In this document: positions 1-6,575 of the stretch, piece after piece
Numbering within the stretch: the first letter of the stretch is position 1
How the letters are laid out: the number at the start of each line of letters is the position of its first letter
From: CAYVOX01 sp964453035
GTDB lineage: Bacteria; Chloroflexota; Anaerolineae; Anaerolineales; Anaerolineaceae
Direction of reading: 5' to 3'
DNA length: 10,780 nt
Assembly: GCA_964453035.1 (NCBI GenBank)
Contig: CAYVOX010000119.1
Location: 1 to 10,780 of the forward strand
The notes under the pieces: generated by a model
Told to the model about the DNA's origin: nothing
The model's input: only the letters and a program-made list of their open reading frames with translations
Databases searched by the model: none
Translations under genes and position numbers: made by a program

Positions 1-493
1 CCCGCCCAATCACGGTCAAAACTTCGGTGTCGTCAATGTCCGGCGCGCTGTTCTCCGTCCCCAGGCTGGTGTTCGCATTGAAGAAAATCAGGTCAAACCC
101 CTGCCCCTGGTCGTCAATGTCGCTCACCACCACCGATTGCAAAATCAGCGTGTTGCCCGCCACCCGCGCGGCGTTGACAATCTCCTGTGTTGCAAACAGA
201 ACATCACCATCCGCATAGGCGTTGGTATCCAGCGTGCAGGTGATCGTAATCACGTCATCCGGGGCAACCACCTTGCCCAGCACGTTCTCCCCTGCAGCGA
301 TGCGCGTCACATCCACATCCAGCCCGTTAGCGGCATCCCCTGGCAGGTCAACTGCCGTGCCGTCTGCTGTGCGCAAGGCTGCCGCCACCCGCTGAACATG
401 CTGCGCCGTCACCGCGCCGCCGTTCAGCGTGGTTACTTCCTCGGTGGAAATCTTCGTTCCGCTTCCCGGGGTAATATCAACCGTATCCGCCAT
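1..493 (-). CDS. Phage virion-associated protein (capsid-downstream protein), partial at its C-terminus
   Basis: An open frame starts at ATG 493-491 and stays open for 164 codons to the left edge, so the 3' end lies outside the window. The start is supported by a strong Shine-Dalgarno (GGAAAGGAG) about 5 nt upstream. The protein opens MADTVDITPGSGTKIS, has HVQRV at about residues 32-36, and carries a late block with DIDDQGQGFDLIFFNANTSL (125-144) followed by GTENSAPDIDD. I recall this arrangement (DxDDQG, FDLxFF, SLGTENxAP) from uncharacterised structural proteins encoded just after major capsid genes in tailed phages; that is memory, not a search. It has no signal peptide or membrane segment. 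It is the last visible gene of the head module, 87 nt after the small membrane protein. A decoration, head-completion or tail-related role is possible, but its exact function is unknown. Confidence 0.8.
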   Translation of the reverse strand, partial: MADTVDITPGSGTKISTEEVTTLNGGAVTAQHVQRVAAALRTADGTAVDLPGDAANGLDVDVTRIAAGENVLGKVVAPDDVITITCTLDTNAYADGDVLFATQEIVNAARVAGNTLILQSVVVSDIDDQGQGFDLIFFNANTSLGTENSAPDIDDTEVLTVIGR

Positions 494-530
494 GATTCGC
501 TCCTTTCCAGTTCTCGCTGCTCTCCCGCCT

Positions 531-560
531 GGCGCGCCGGTGCAGTTTTTCCGGCGCGCC
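531..560. repeat. Perfect 10-bp GC inverted repeat between two phage genes
   Basis: GGCGCGCCGG (531-540) is repeated in inverted orientation as CCGGCGCGCC (551-560) around a 10-nt spacer. It lies in the 87-nt gap between the small membrane protein (stop at 581) and the next phage gene (start at 493). It could form a very stable hairpin in the operon mRNA. No U-tract follows on the minus strand, so it does not look like a canonical intrinsic terminator. It may act as a processing or stability hairpin or as an attenuating structure. Confidence 0.6.
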
Positions 561-580
561 TTTGAAAGGGAGGGTTGAAC

Positions 581-778
581 CTATCCGGGGTTGCCCATGT
601 GATGCCCCGCATCCTCGATGGCCACGCCCGTGCTGTAAGCCGCCAGCGCCGCCACCAGCGCCTGCAAGAATTCCCAGGTGCCGATCTGGCCGGTCGCCAT
701 CAGACTGGCAGCCGTCACCACTGCAATCACCAGCGCCCAGAACTTCCGGCTCTTCAACAACGCCACCACTTTTTCCAT
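581..778 (-). CDS. Small two-helix phage membrane protein, holin-like
   Basis: This 65-residue protein starts MEKVVALLKSRKFWALV and ends in TAG at 583-581. The start at ATG 778-776 is chosen because AAAAAAGGAGGAAAGCG directly precedes it, an excellent Shine-Dalgarno; a longer in-frame reading to 868 would overlap the capsid gene and adds no hydrophobic or conserved-looking sequence. A basic N-terminus leads into hydrophobic segment 1 (about residues 13-31, FWALVIAVVTAASLMATGQ) and segment 2 (about 36-54, FLQALVAALAAYSTGVAIE), with a short polar C-terminus. Size and layout fit small phage holins or other small phage membrane proteins. The position between capsid and virion genes, with no endolysin next to it, is atypical for a holin, so the functional name is uncertain. 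It lies 41 nt downstream of the capsid gene and is surely co-transcribed. Confidence 0.75.
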   Translation of the reverse strand: MEKVVALLKSRKFWALVIAVVTAASLMATGQIGTWEFLQALVAALAAYSTGVAIEDAGHHMGNPG

Positions 779-819
779 CGCTTTCCTCCTTTTTTCTCCA
801 GTTCTCTCAGCCTTACCCG

Positions 820-2727
820 CTACCCCGTCACATTGGATTTGTGCAGCGGGCGGAAGTCGTTCACCCACACCGCCAGGAAGTGCCGCACCTTCAGGCGGTG
901 CTCATCGTTCATGAACACCGCCGGTGAAAGCTCATCCCCCGCGATGAAGATCTCCGGCATTAACCCAAAGCGCTCACCTACGAAGACAGCCGGCGCGATG
1001 CGCGGATCCACCACCGCCGCCCAGTTGGTCGCGTCCGTCCACTCCGGCACGGTGATCACATCCCCCGGCTGCCCGCGCTGCTGATTCTGGCTGTAAATGT
1101 TGGCGGCGTTTTCCAGCGTGGGGTAAATGATTTTCATCGCCGTCAGTTGCAGCGCGCGCGGCACCAGCAGGTATTTGGGATCCACCGCCAGACGCGGGCC
1201 GGTGCCGTAATAACCCGCCGCATTCTTCACCAGCATCGGCTGGTTGTACACCGCCGCAGAAACCGTCTCCCACTCCGCCGCGCTCAATGCGCCGGTCAGC
1301 AGGTTGGCATGCCCGCCCGCCGTGGTGACGGCGGTGGCGTTGAACAGCGCTCCCCCGTCTGCCAGGGTGGGGCCCACCCCACTGCTGGCAGTAAACACTG
1401 CCGCCACCAGCGCGCTGATTTTGCGCATGCCAGCGCTGGCCAGTTCGTAAGGGTAAGCCCGCAGCTTGTGCGTCTCGTCGCGGTCAATCAATTCCAGCGT
1501 CAGCGGGATATACCCCCCGTACTTGATGAACGAGACCGTCTCGGGGCTGTCGCCCACGGCCAGTTCGCCGTATGCCGCGCCCTCAGCCACCACCGGCAGC
1601 TCGCCCACCGTGCCCATCAACGTGCCAGTAATGCCCTGCAGTGTGTTGAAATGCTCCACCTGCACAATGCGCTGCCACCAGTCGTAACCGGCCCGCCCCA
1701 GCGTGGCCCACTGCTGCGCCACCATCTTGTTAAGCGCATTTTTCACCAGCCCGGTGAAGTCCGCCGTAGTCGCCAGTTGGGCATGCTCGCGCCGGTAACC
1801 GCCGTGCATCTCCTGGTCGCCAGTCAGCATCAGGTACAACTCACGGATGCCGCTCAGCCGCGCCGCCTGGATCGATTTCTTATCCTCGTCCCTCGGCGCG
1901 CCCAGCAGGTCATCCACCGCCGCCTGCAGCCGTTCCTCAGCCGTCACCATGCCGCTCACCCGCCCCGGACCGCTCACCAGCCCACCCCCGGTCAGTTCGC
2001 TCACCAGGTTGCGCTGTTCTTCCACCGCGCGGGTTAATTCAACTTCGTCAAACACCCGCCCGGCAAACTGGCGGCGCAGCATTTCCGCGCTGGCCTGCGG
2101 CAGGCGCGCCGTCTTCAGCGCGGCATCCAGCACGTACTCGCACAACTGCAGCCGCAACGCCCGCGCCTGCTCCATTTCCGGCAGCGCGGCAGCCCCCACC
2201 GCCTGCTGAATGCTCCCTCCCGCCTCACGCTCGCTCTTTTGCTCCATGGTTTCCATCCTTTCTCTTCGTTGATTGAGTTCTCGTAAAAACGCCCCGCCGC
2301 GCGCCGGGTCAATCACCAGGTCCACGCTCAGCACGCGCAGGATCTTCCGCGCCAGCTTCTCCTCAGCGCTGAAAATCACGTCCGCCGAAAAGCCCACATC
2401 CGGTTTGGGCCCCTCGCCCAGCATCGCCCGCCCCAGTTCCGACAGCACCCCCGCCCCTGGCCCCACCGCTCTCAGCCGCGCCCGAATTCCCTGCCGCTCA
2501 GCATCCCATTCCGGCGCATGCAGCACCCCCGCCAGGTCTTTCACCGAGCGCCCCGTCCAGGAATGGTCCAGGTAGCACTCGATTCCATCCCACAGCGCCA
2601 GCGAATCCTCCAGCGCCCGGGCGCTCCACTCCCAGCCGTTGCCCAGCCCGGCGCTGATGGCCAGTATCTCAAACGCACCACCCTGCCCCGCGCTGGCCTG
2701 CAACCTCAACCGCTGCGGTTGTTCCAT
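820..2727 (-). CDS. Prohead protease - major capsid protein fusion (HK97-type)
   Basis: This 635-residue protein combines two normally separate phage functions. Residues about 1-150 resemble an S78/U35-type prohead protease: CYLDHS (His55) and VGFSAD (Ser114) fit the expected His and Ser, and SVDLVIDPA (Asp136/Asp140) may supply the acidic residue. Residues about 160-320 are charged, probably helical and scaffold/delta-like. Residues about 325-635 look like a major capsid subunit, with the late part (LAVDPKYLLVPRALQ, ITVPEWTDATNWAAV, FHLAVW-like FLAVWVNDFRPLH) typical of Mu-gpT/HK97-fold capsid proteins. The protease would mature the procapsid and free the capsid domain. ATG 2727-2725 is preferred because AGAGGAGG lies just upstream; it starts 10 nt after the portal stop. 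An in-frame start eight codons earlier would overlap the portal gene. Internal ATGs at 2256 and 2247 could give capsid protein alone. The protease assignment rests on motifs only. Confidence 0.88.
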   Translation of the reverse strand: MEQPQRLRLQASAGQGGAFEILAISAGLGNGWEWSARALEDSLALWDGIECYLDHSWTGRSVKDLAGVLHAPEWDAERQGIRARLRAVGPGAGVLSELGRAMLGEGPKPDVGFSADVIFSAEEKLARKILRVLSVDLVIDPARGGAFLRELNQRRERMETMEQKSEREAGGSIQQAVGAAALPEMEQARALRLQLCEYVLDAALKTARLPQASAEMLRRQFAGRVFDEVELTRAVEEQRNLVSELTGGGLVSGPGRVSGMVTAEERLQAAVDDLLGAPRDEDKKSIQAARLSGIRELYLMLTGDQEMHGGYRREHAQLATTADFTGLVKNALNKMVAQQWATLGRAGYDWWQRIVQVEHFNTLQGITGTLMGTVGELPVVAEGAAYGELAVGDSPETVSFIKYGGYIPLTLELIDRDETHKLRAYPYELASAGMRKISALVAAVFTASSGVGPTLADGGALFNATAVTTAGGHANLLTGALSAAEWETVSAAVYNQPMLVKNAAGYYGTGPRLAVDPKYLLVPRALQLTAMKIIYPTLENAANIYSQNQQRGQPGDVITVPEWTDATNWAAVVDPRIAPAVFVGERFGLMPEIFIAGDELSPAVFMNDEHRLKVRHFLAVWVNDFRPLHKSNVTG

Positions 2728-2737
2728 GAACCCTCCT

Positions 2738-4138
2738 CTACACGTCAATTTTTCCGGGTCTCAACTCGCCAGTGAGCGGGTCAACCGCCGTTTTGGGCTG
2801 CCCGCCTGCCGCGCCGCTGCCCGCGCTGGCCCGCGGACCTTCCGCTGCTGCCCGCTCCAGCATCTCTGCCGTTTCCACCGGCTCGCCGGCAAAACGGTAA
2901 GCCAGCCGCAAAAACTCGGCGTCATCAATCAGGTTGCGGTCGCGCAGCACATTCAACGCGCCGGTGATGTTAGCTGCGCTCAACGAAAGCGACACGTTAT
3001 CCCGCGCACTGATATCCGCTCCGCTCACCACCACCTCGGCATGCCGGCTCACGTGCCGGTCCACCTGGTAGCGCCGCTGGATCACCGCCGCCAGCATATC
3101 CTCGATCACCCACATGAAGTATTTCTGGCGCTGCTCAAAGTGGCGATAGGTGGGTCCCCCCGCCGCTTCCGCGGTGGTGCGCGTGGCCCCCTCAGGCTCC
3201 GCCAGGAAGTGCATCGGCAGACCCACACCTGCGGCAATCATCTTCTTCAGGCTCAGCCCATCCTCCCCCGCCTGGTAAGCCTCCAGCTTGGGGCTGATCA
3301 CCTCCCACGTTTCGCTTTCATCGCACACCAGGATGCTCCCCGGCGTGGGTGGGTTGGCCTGCAGCGCCGCCTGCCGCATGCGCCGCTCCTCCTCGCTGGT
3401 GAAGGCCGACCGCACCACAAACATGAAGCTGTTCCTGAAGCGGTTCAGGCGCGCGCGGTCCTCCAGCCAGCCGGTGTAGCGACTCAGCCATTTGAGCGCC
3501 GGCGCCAGGTCGCTCTCGCCCCACTGCGCCCCCACCGGTCGGTTGATGGTGTAGTGCAGCATCACTGCCTCAAAGCCCTGCTCGCCCGGGCTGTCATTTT
3601 GCCGGTCAAAGGCCGGGTAGGGTAGGGGATCAGCTTCTTTGAGTCCCGCCTTGAGCCAGAAACGCTCCGGTTGCTCGATATCATTCTCGCGCGCCTCGAT
3701 GCGCTCGATCTGGTCGGCAGGCACCGCCCGCAGGTAACTCATTCCGCTCCGGTCGGTGGTTAACAGGATGAACAGGTTGCCGGTGCGGGTCAGTTCATCG
3801 CACAGTTCGTAGCAGCGCGTCGCCATGCGGTTCAGCGGATGGTGCCAGAAGCTGTGAATGAACGCCGCGGTGGCAGCGTGGCGGCAGTTGATGGCGATTC
3901 CCCCGCCCACCACGTACTGCGTGGTCAACCCCACGATGCGCCGCGCCAGCGGGTTGAAGCGCCACGCATCCAGGGCATCTTCCAGCACGCTCTGCCGGTC
4001 AACCGACATCCGGTCGCGCTCTGCTGCTGCAAACGCCCGCCCCACCGTGATCGAATCCTCGTTCTCGCGTACCGTCGCCAGTTGTCCGCGCAGCAGAACC
4101 CGCATCCGCTGGCGCCAGTTCATTTTTTTAGAAGCCAT
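2738..4138 (-). CDS. Phage portal protein
   Basis: This 466-residue protein would form the dodecameric ring at one capsid vertex through which the terminase pumps DNA. Supporting sequence includes the N-terminal block NPLARRIVGLTTQYVVGGGI (62-81), the central RARLNRFRNSFMFVVRSAF (228-246), and LSLKKMIAAGVGLPMHFLAEPEG (295-317), all in the order and spacing usual for siphophage portals, followed by a helical region (FEQRQKYFMWVIEDMLAAVIQRR) and a low-complexity tail ending ELRPGKIDV. The length fits the family (about 400-550). ATG 4138-4136 is chosen because AAAGGAG sits 7 nt upstream; this start overlaps the terminase 3' end by 11 nt, indicating translational coupling. A TTG two codons upstream and an ATG at 4123 are weaker alternatives. 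It is followed 10 nt later by the protease-capsid gene, the classical packaging/head order. Confidence 0.92.
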   Translation of the reverse strand: MASKKMNWRQRMRVLLRGQLATVRENEDSITVGRAFAAAERDRMSVDRQSVLEDALDAWRFNPLARRIVGLTTQYVVGGGIAINCRHAATAAFIHSFWHHPLNRMATRCYELCDELTRTGNLFILLTTDRSGMSYLRAVPADQIERIEARENDIEQPERFWLKAGLKEADPLPYPAFDRQNDSPGEQGFEAVMLHYTINRPVGAQWGESDLAPALKWLSRYTGWLEDRARLNRFRNSFMFVVRSAFTSEEERRMRQAALQANPPTPGSILVCDESETWEVISPKLEAYQAGEDGLSLKKMIAAGVGLPMHFLAEPEGATRTTAEAAGGPTYRHFEQRQKYFMWVIEDMLAAVIQRRYQVDRHVSRHAEVVVSGADISARDNVSLSLSAANITGALNVLRDRNLIDDAEFLRLAYRFAGEPVETAEMLERAAAEGPRASAGSGAAGGQPKTAVDPLTGELRPGKIDV

Positions 4139-5654
4139 GCTCAATCTCCTTTAAGGGGTCAGCCCGCGGGATCAGCACCGCCTGTCCTCCCGCCGACCAG
4201 TCCTGCCCGTCCAGCCGGGCGCACAGCGCCGCGCTGAACAGCAGGTCATCATGCAGCAATTGGCCGTCCGCCGCTCGGCTGGCGCTCTCCGGCACGCCCC
4301 AGCGCATCGTTTTAGCCGGCCCCGGCAGAATCTCAAACGTGCAGGCCGCCATCTGTTCATAGAACAACCGCTGCCAGGCTGCCTGCTCCGCGCTGGCCTG
4401 CGCCGGGTCAAACTCCTTCCAGCGCCCCGTATCCACCAGCGCGCAAAAATCCCAGCCCAACTGGCTTTTGCTGCTCTGGTTAAAGGTGAATGGGATCACC
4501 CGCCTCGGAAAGGCATTCCCCAGGAAGGCCGCTATGCCCGCCCCGATGCCGGTGGCATCCACCACCACCCAGCGCGCGCGCCACCGCTCTGCCGTGTCAC
4601 GCAGCATGCCGTACAGTGCCGCGTGCCGCACGCCCACCCACTGCCAGCGGTAAACCACCCGGTAGGTGGGCCGCCCCAGCAGCGGGTCGCGCAGCGTGCC
4701 CAGGTCCACCGCCACGATGGTCACCGCTGTCGCATCCCGCGCGCTGTTTTTCAGCTCGCCCGCCTCCGCCAGGCCTTCGTCCTCGCCCGCCACGTCCACC
4801 AGCATCGCGTAGATGGTTCCCGCGGCTGGTTTTTCCTGCGCGGGGTGCCCGCCCTGCGCCAGCGCTTGCCGCCAGACCGGAAATAACCCACCCTGCGCGT
4901 CAATCTCCTCCGAAAAGAATTGCGATTTGATGTACGGGTTGCTGCGCCCAAAACGCGCCACCTGCCCGGCGATGAACCTTGCGTAAGCTGGTACTTCCCT
5001 GGCAACCACATCCGCCCCGGTGATGAACACCCGCTGCACGCCGTCGGCCTGCTCTGCCTCGCGCGAGGCGCGCAGTTCCCTCGCCAGCAGCGTCTGGCTG
5101 GTCCAGGCTGTGCCCCACAGCACCCGCGTTGCATTGGTGCTGGCTACCATCGGGACAATTTCCTTGTCATACTTGGCAATTGTGATGCTCTGCGCCTCAT
5201 CCACCTGCAGCAGCGTGGAGGCGGTGGCTCCCACAATGTTGGATTCCGGCGCGCCGGAAAGGAATGTGATGCGCGCCTGCCCGATGCGGTAGATATTGCC
5301 CCCTTCCTTATGCCACAATCCGCGCGTCAACTGGTTTCGCTCCAGCACCATCTCCAGACGGTGCATCGCGTTCAGCGCCTGCGGGCGCATCGTCGGGCTG
5401 ATTTTGATGAGTTGCGCCGGTCTCAGCGAGAGCCGCGCCAGCAAAAAGGCTTCAAGCTGCGCCTGCAGCTCGTTTTTTCCGCTCTGCCGCGGAAAAACCA
5501 CCAGGAACAGGTGCCCCTCCTGTTCCATCACCGATTTGATCACCGCGTGCGCCACCGGCTTCTGGTAGCTGCGCAGGCGCATCTGGTCGCCCAGCGCACA
5601 AAAGCGCTCCACGTTGCACAGGTTCCACCCCACAAGGTTCGAAAGGCTGCTCAA
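4128..5654 (-). CDS. Phage terminase large subunit (packaging ATPase/nuclease)
   Basis: This 508-residue protein drives DNA translocation into the prohead and cuts the concatemer. The ATPase domain shows a terminase-type Walker A, VVFPRQSGKNE (PRQSGKN at 55-61), and Walker B LLQVDEAQ (148-155, acidic pair Asp152-Glu153). The RNase-H-like nuclease domain shows MLVDVAG (Asp287), WVVVDATGIG (Asp366) and HDDLLFSAAL (His468-Asp469-Asp470), the usual acidic triad. It appears complete and catalytically intact. The start is uncertain: TTG 5654-5652 lies 4 nt after the stop of the upstream gene and behind a purine-rich AGGGGGG, so I use it. TTG at 5693 would overlap that gene, and ATG at 5582 lacks a good ribosome binding site but would still keep both domains. 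The 3' end overlaps the portal gene. No small terminase gene is visible next to it. Confidence 0.93.
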   Translation of the reverse strand: MSSLSNLVGWNLCNVERFCALGDQMRLRSYQKPVAHAVIKSVMEQEGHLFLVVFPRQSGKNELQAQLEAFLLARLSLRPAQLIKISPTMRPQALNAMHRLEMVLERNQLTRGLWHKEGGNIYRIGQARITFLSGAPESNIVGATASTLLQVDEAQSITIAKYDKEIVPMVASTNATRVLWGTAWTSQTLLARELRASREAEQADGVQRVFITGADVVAREVPAYARFIAGQVARFGRSNPYIKSQFFSEEIDAQGGLFPVWRQALAQGGHPAQEKPAAGTIYAMLVDVAGEDEGLAEAGELKNSARDATAVTIVAVDLGTLRDPLLGRPTYRVVYRWQWVGVRHAALYGMLRDTAERWRARWVVVDATGIGAGIAAFLGNAFPRRVIPFTFNQSSKSQLGWDFCALVDTGRWKEFDPAQASAEQAAWQRLFYEQMAACTFEILPGPAKTMRWGVPESASRAADGQLLHDDLLFSAALCARLDGQDWSAGGQAVLIPRADPLKEIEHGF

Positions 5655-5658
5655 GCGC

Positions 5659-5961
5659 TCAGCCCCCCTGCAAAAACGCGCGCGCCAGCGCAATCAGCGC
5701 AACCGCCGAAGAACCCCCGCCTGCTAATCCGCTCCAGGTGCGCAGGCCCGTCACGCCGTCCTGCAGCGCGCGGATCCTGGCCTCGTGGTCGGCCCCCACC
5801 CGGCGCAGGTCGTCCAGCGCCCCGCGCAGGTGCTCCCATTTTTCCAGTTCCAGCGCGTTGAGGTGATCCACCTTCTGCTCCAGAATTTGCATTCGCCCGC
5901 ACAACTGCTCCGCCAGGCGCGCCAGTTGGGCGCCAAACAACTCAAACTGAGCTTCATCCAT
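5659..5961 (-). CDS. Small coiled-coil protein with C-terminal membrane-like segment, first gene of the phage operon
   Basis: This 100-residue protein starts at ATG 5961-5959 behind GGAGGTGAAGG, a strong Shine-Dalgarno with 6-nt spacing, and ends in TGA 4 nt before the proposed terminase start. Residues about 5-70 are a continuous amphipathic helix with heptad-like spacing (ELFGAQLARLAEQL, RMQILEQKVDHLNALELEKW, LDDLRRVGADHEARIRALQD). A Gly-rich turn follows, then a hydrophobic C-terminal stretch (about 79-97, GLAGGGSSAVALIALARAF) that could anchor in the membrane. Similar small coiled-coil plus C-terminal helix proteins occur among phage XhlA/holin-associated proteins. In packaging modules this slot is usually the small terminase, but no helix-turn-helix is visible, so I do not assign that role. 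Its function is unknown. Confidence 0.75.
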   Translation of the reverse strand: MDEAQFELFGAQLARLAEQLCGRMQILEQKVDHLNALELEKWEHLRGALDDLRRVGADHEARIRALQDGVTGLRTWSGLAGGGSSAVALIALARAFLQGG

Positions 5962-6190
5962 CCTTCACCTCCGCTTGCCCTTACAGGCTCCCGCCGCAGG
6001 CCTTCACCTGCCCGGCGGGTTGACGAACACCGCTCATCCTCCTTTCTATGTGATTTCCGGCCCGGCAGCCCGGGCAGACCCAGGGGGGGCGGGCGCCGGG
6101 TGACCCCGGGGGTCAACTGCGCCGCGCGAAATCCAGCTGGTCAAACCCGGCACATGGCGCCAGGCGCGCTGCCGGCCGGCGGATCCATGT
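5962..6190 (-). other. GC-rich untranslated leader upstream of the phage packaging operon
   Basis: No convincing gene is found in this stretch. On the minus strand a good Shine-Dalgarno (AAAGGAGG, 6038-6045) is followed only by tiny open frames: an 18-codon ATG frame (6037-5981) whose ATG abuts the Shine-Dalgarno, and an 8-codon GTG frame (6030-6004) at proper spacing. Either could be a leader peptide, but neither has other support. The stretch also contains a G run (6083-6089) and a near-palindrome TGACCCCGGGGGTCA (6101-6115). It becomes AT-rich to the right of about 6187, which probably marks the start of the promoter region. Confidence 0.4.
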
Positions 6191-6191
6191 A

Positions 6192-6221
6192 CCATCATTA
6201 GAAATAATGTTCTATTGATGG
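6192..6221. promoter_or_regulatory. Operator-like nested inverted repeat near the phage operon promoter
   Basis: CCATCA (6192-6197) is inverted as TGATGG (6216-6221), and a shorter nested palindrome CATTA-GAAA-TAATG lies inside (6196-6209). The element sits just downstream of the candidate minus-strand promoter at 6230-6258, where a repressor could block initiation or early elongation. No protein for it is encoded in the window. The symmetry is visible; the operator role is inference. Confidence 0.3.
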
Positions 6222-6229
6222 CTAATCAC

Positions 6230-6258
6230 AGTATCGCACAAAACCGCTTGCAATTAAA
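6230..6258 (-). promoter_or_regulatory. Candidate promoter for the phage packaging operon
   Basis: Read on the minus strand, TTTAAT (6258-6253) is followed after 17 nt by GATACT (6235-6230), with TGC directly before the -10 giving an extended -10 motif. Matches to sigma70 boxes are modest (3/6 and 4/6), but spacing and extended -10 are right, and it lies in the only AT-rich stretch upstream of the operon. Transcripts would have a leader of about 260 nt. Confidence 0.3.
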
Positions 6259-6337
6259 GCTGTTAAAACTACCTATTTTTCCCCCATCCTTCCACTTCCG
6301 TCACCCCCCGCCTCGGAACAATGCAACTTTGCCAGCA

Positions 6338-6371
6338 AGCCCTGTCAGGCTTTTGGAAACCTGACAGGGCT
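6338..6371. repeat. REP-like palindrome, left copy (CCTGTCAGG core)
   Basis: AGCCCTGTCAGG (6338-6349) and CCTGACAGGGCT (6360-6371) form a perfect 12-bp inverted repeat with a 10-nt loop. No U-tract follows on either strand, so it is not an obvious intrinsic terminator. A related element with core CCTGTTAGG lies downstream of the protease gene (9848-9914), suggesting a dispersed intergenic repeat family in this genome. Confidence 0.6.
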
Positions 6372-6485
6372 CATTTATCCCAGATAAAGCGCCTGCGGGT
6401 ATGCGGGCGGGAGCAAAGGGGTTACCGTAAAGACGAGGGACCTTCCCCCCATCCAGAGATAGTCTATTCTGAGGCGAAAAAATCC

Positions 6486-6514
6486 TTGAAGTTTTCACTT
6501 TAATTTGCTATACT
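6486..6514 (+). promoter_or_regulatory. Sigma70-type promoter of the riboswitch-protease transcription unit
   Basis: The -35 box TTGAAG (6486-6491) and -10 box TATACT (6509-6514) are separated by exactly 17 nt, and TGC precedes the -10, giving an extended -10 motif. Matches are 4/6 and 5/6 to consensus. Predicted start of transcription is near 6520-6522, about 60 nt upstream of the aptamer and 247 nt upstream of the protease start codon. An inverted repeat ATCACA-N7-TGTGAT (6522-6540) sits at the predicted start and could bind a regulator. Confidence 0.6.
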
Positions 6515-6575
6515 CAATCAAATCACACACTACATGTGATATAACTGTTTCCATACCAACATTGTAAAGAAATCG

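Noticed and set aside
1147..2037. Long plus-strand open frame opposite the capsid gene
   Set aside because: It lies wholly antisense to the protease-capsid gene, has His/Arg/Gln-rich low-similarity composition typical of antisense GC-rich frames, and no ribosome binding site. Similar plus-strand frames at 2639-3625, 4251-4886 and 4920-5861 are rejected for the same reason.
6120..6190. Possible tRNA or att-site tRNA fragment
   Set aside because: A GGTCAAACCC stretch recalls a T-arm, but no acceptor, D- or anticodon arm can be folded around it.
6301..6498. Minus-strand 65-codon frame in the intergenic region
   Set aside because: It contains the whole REP-like palindrome and overlaps the protease promoter -35 region; no ribosome binding site or domain was seen.
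6522..6540. CRP/FNR-like site
   Set aside because: The half-sites are in the opposite order (ATCACA...TGTGAT) from a CRP site (TGTGA...TCACA), so it is not a CRP-type operator.
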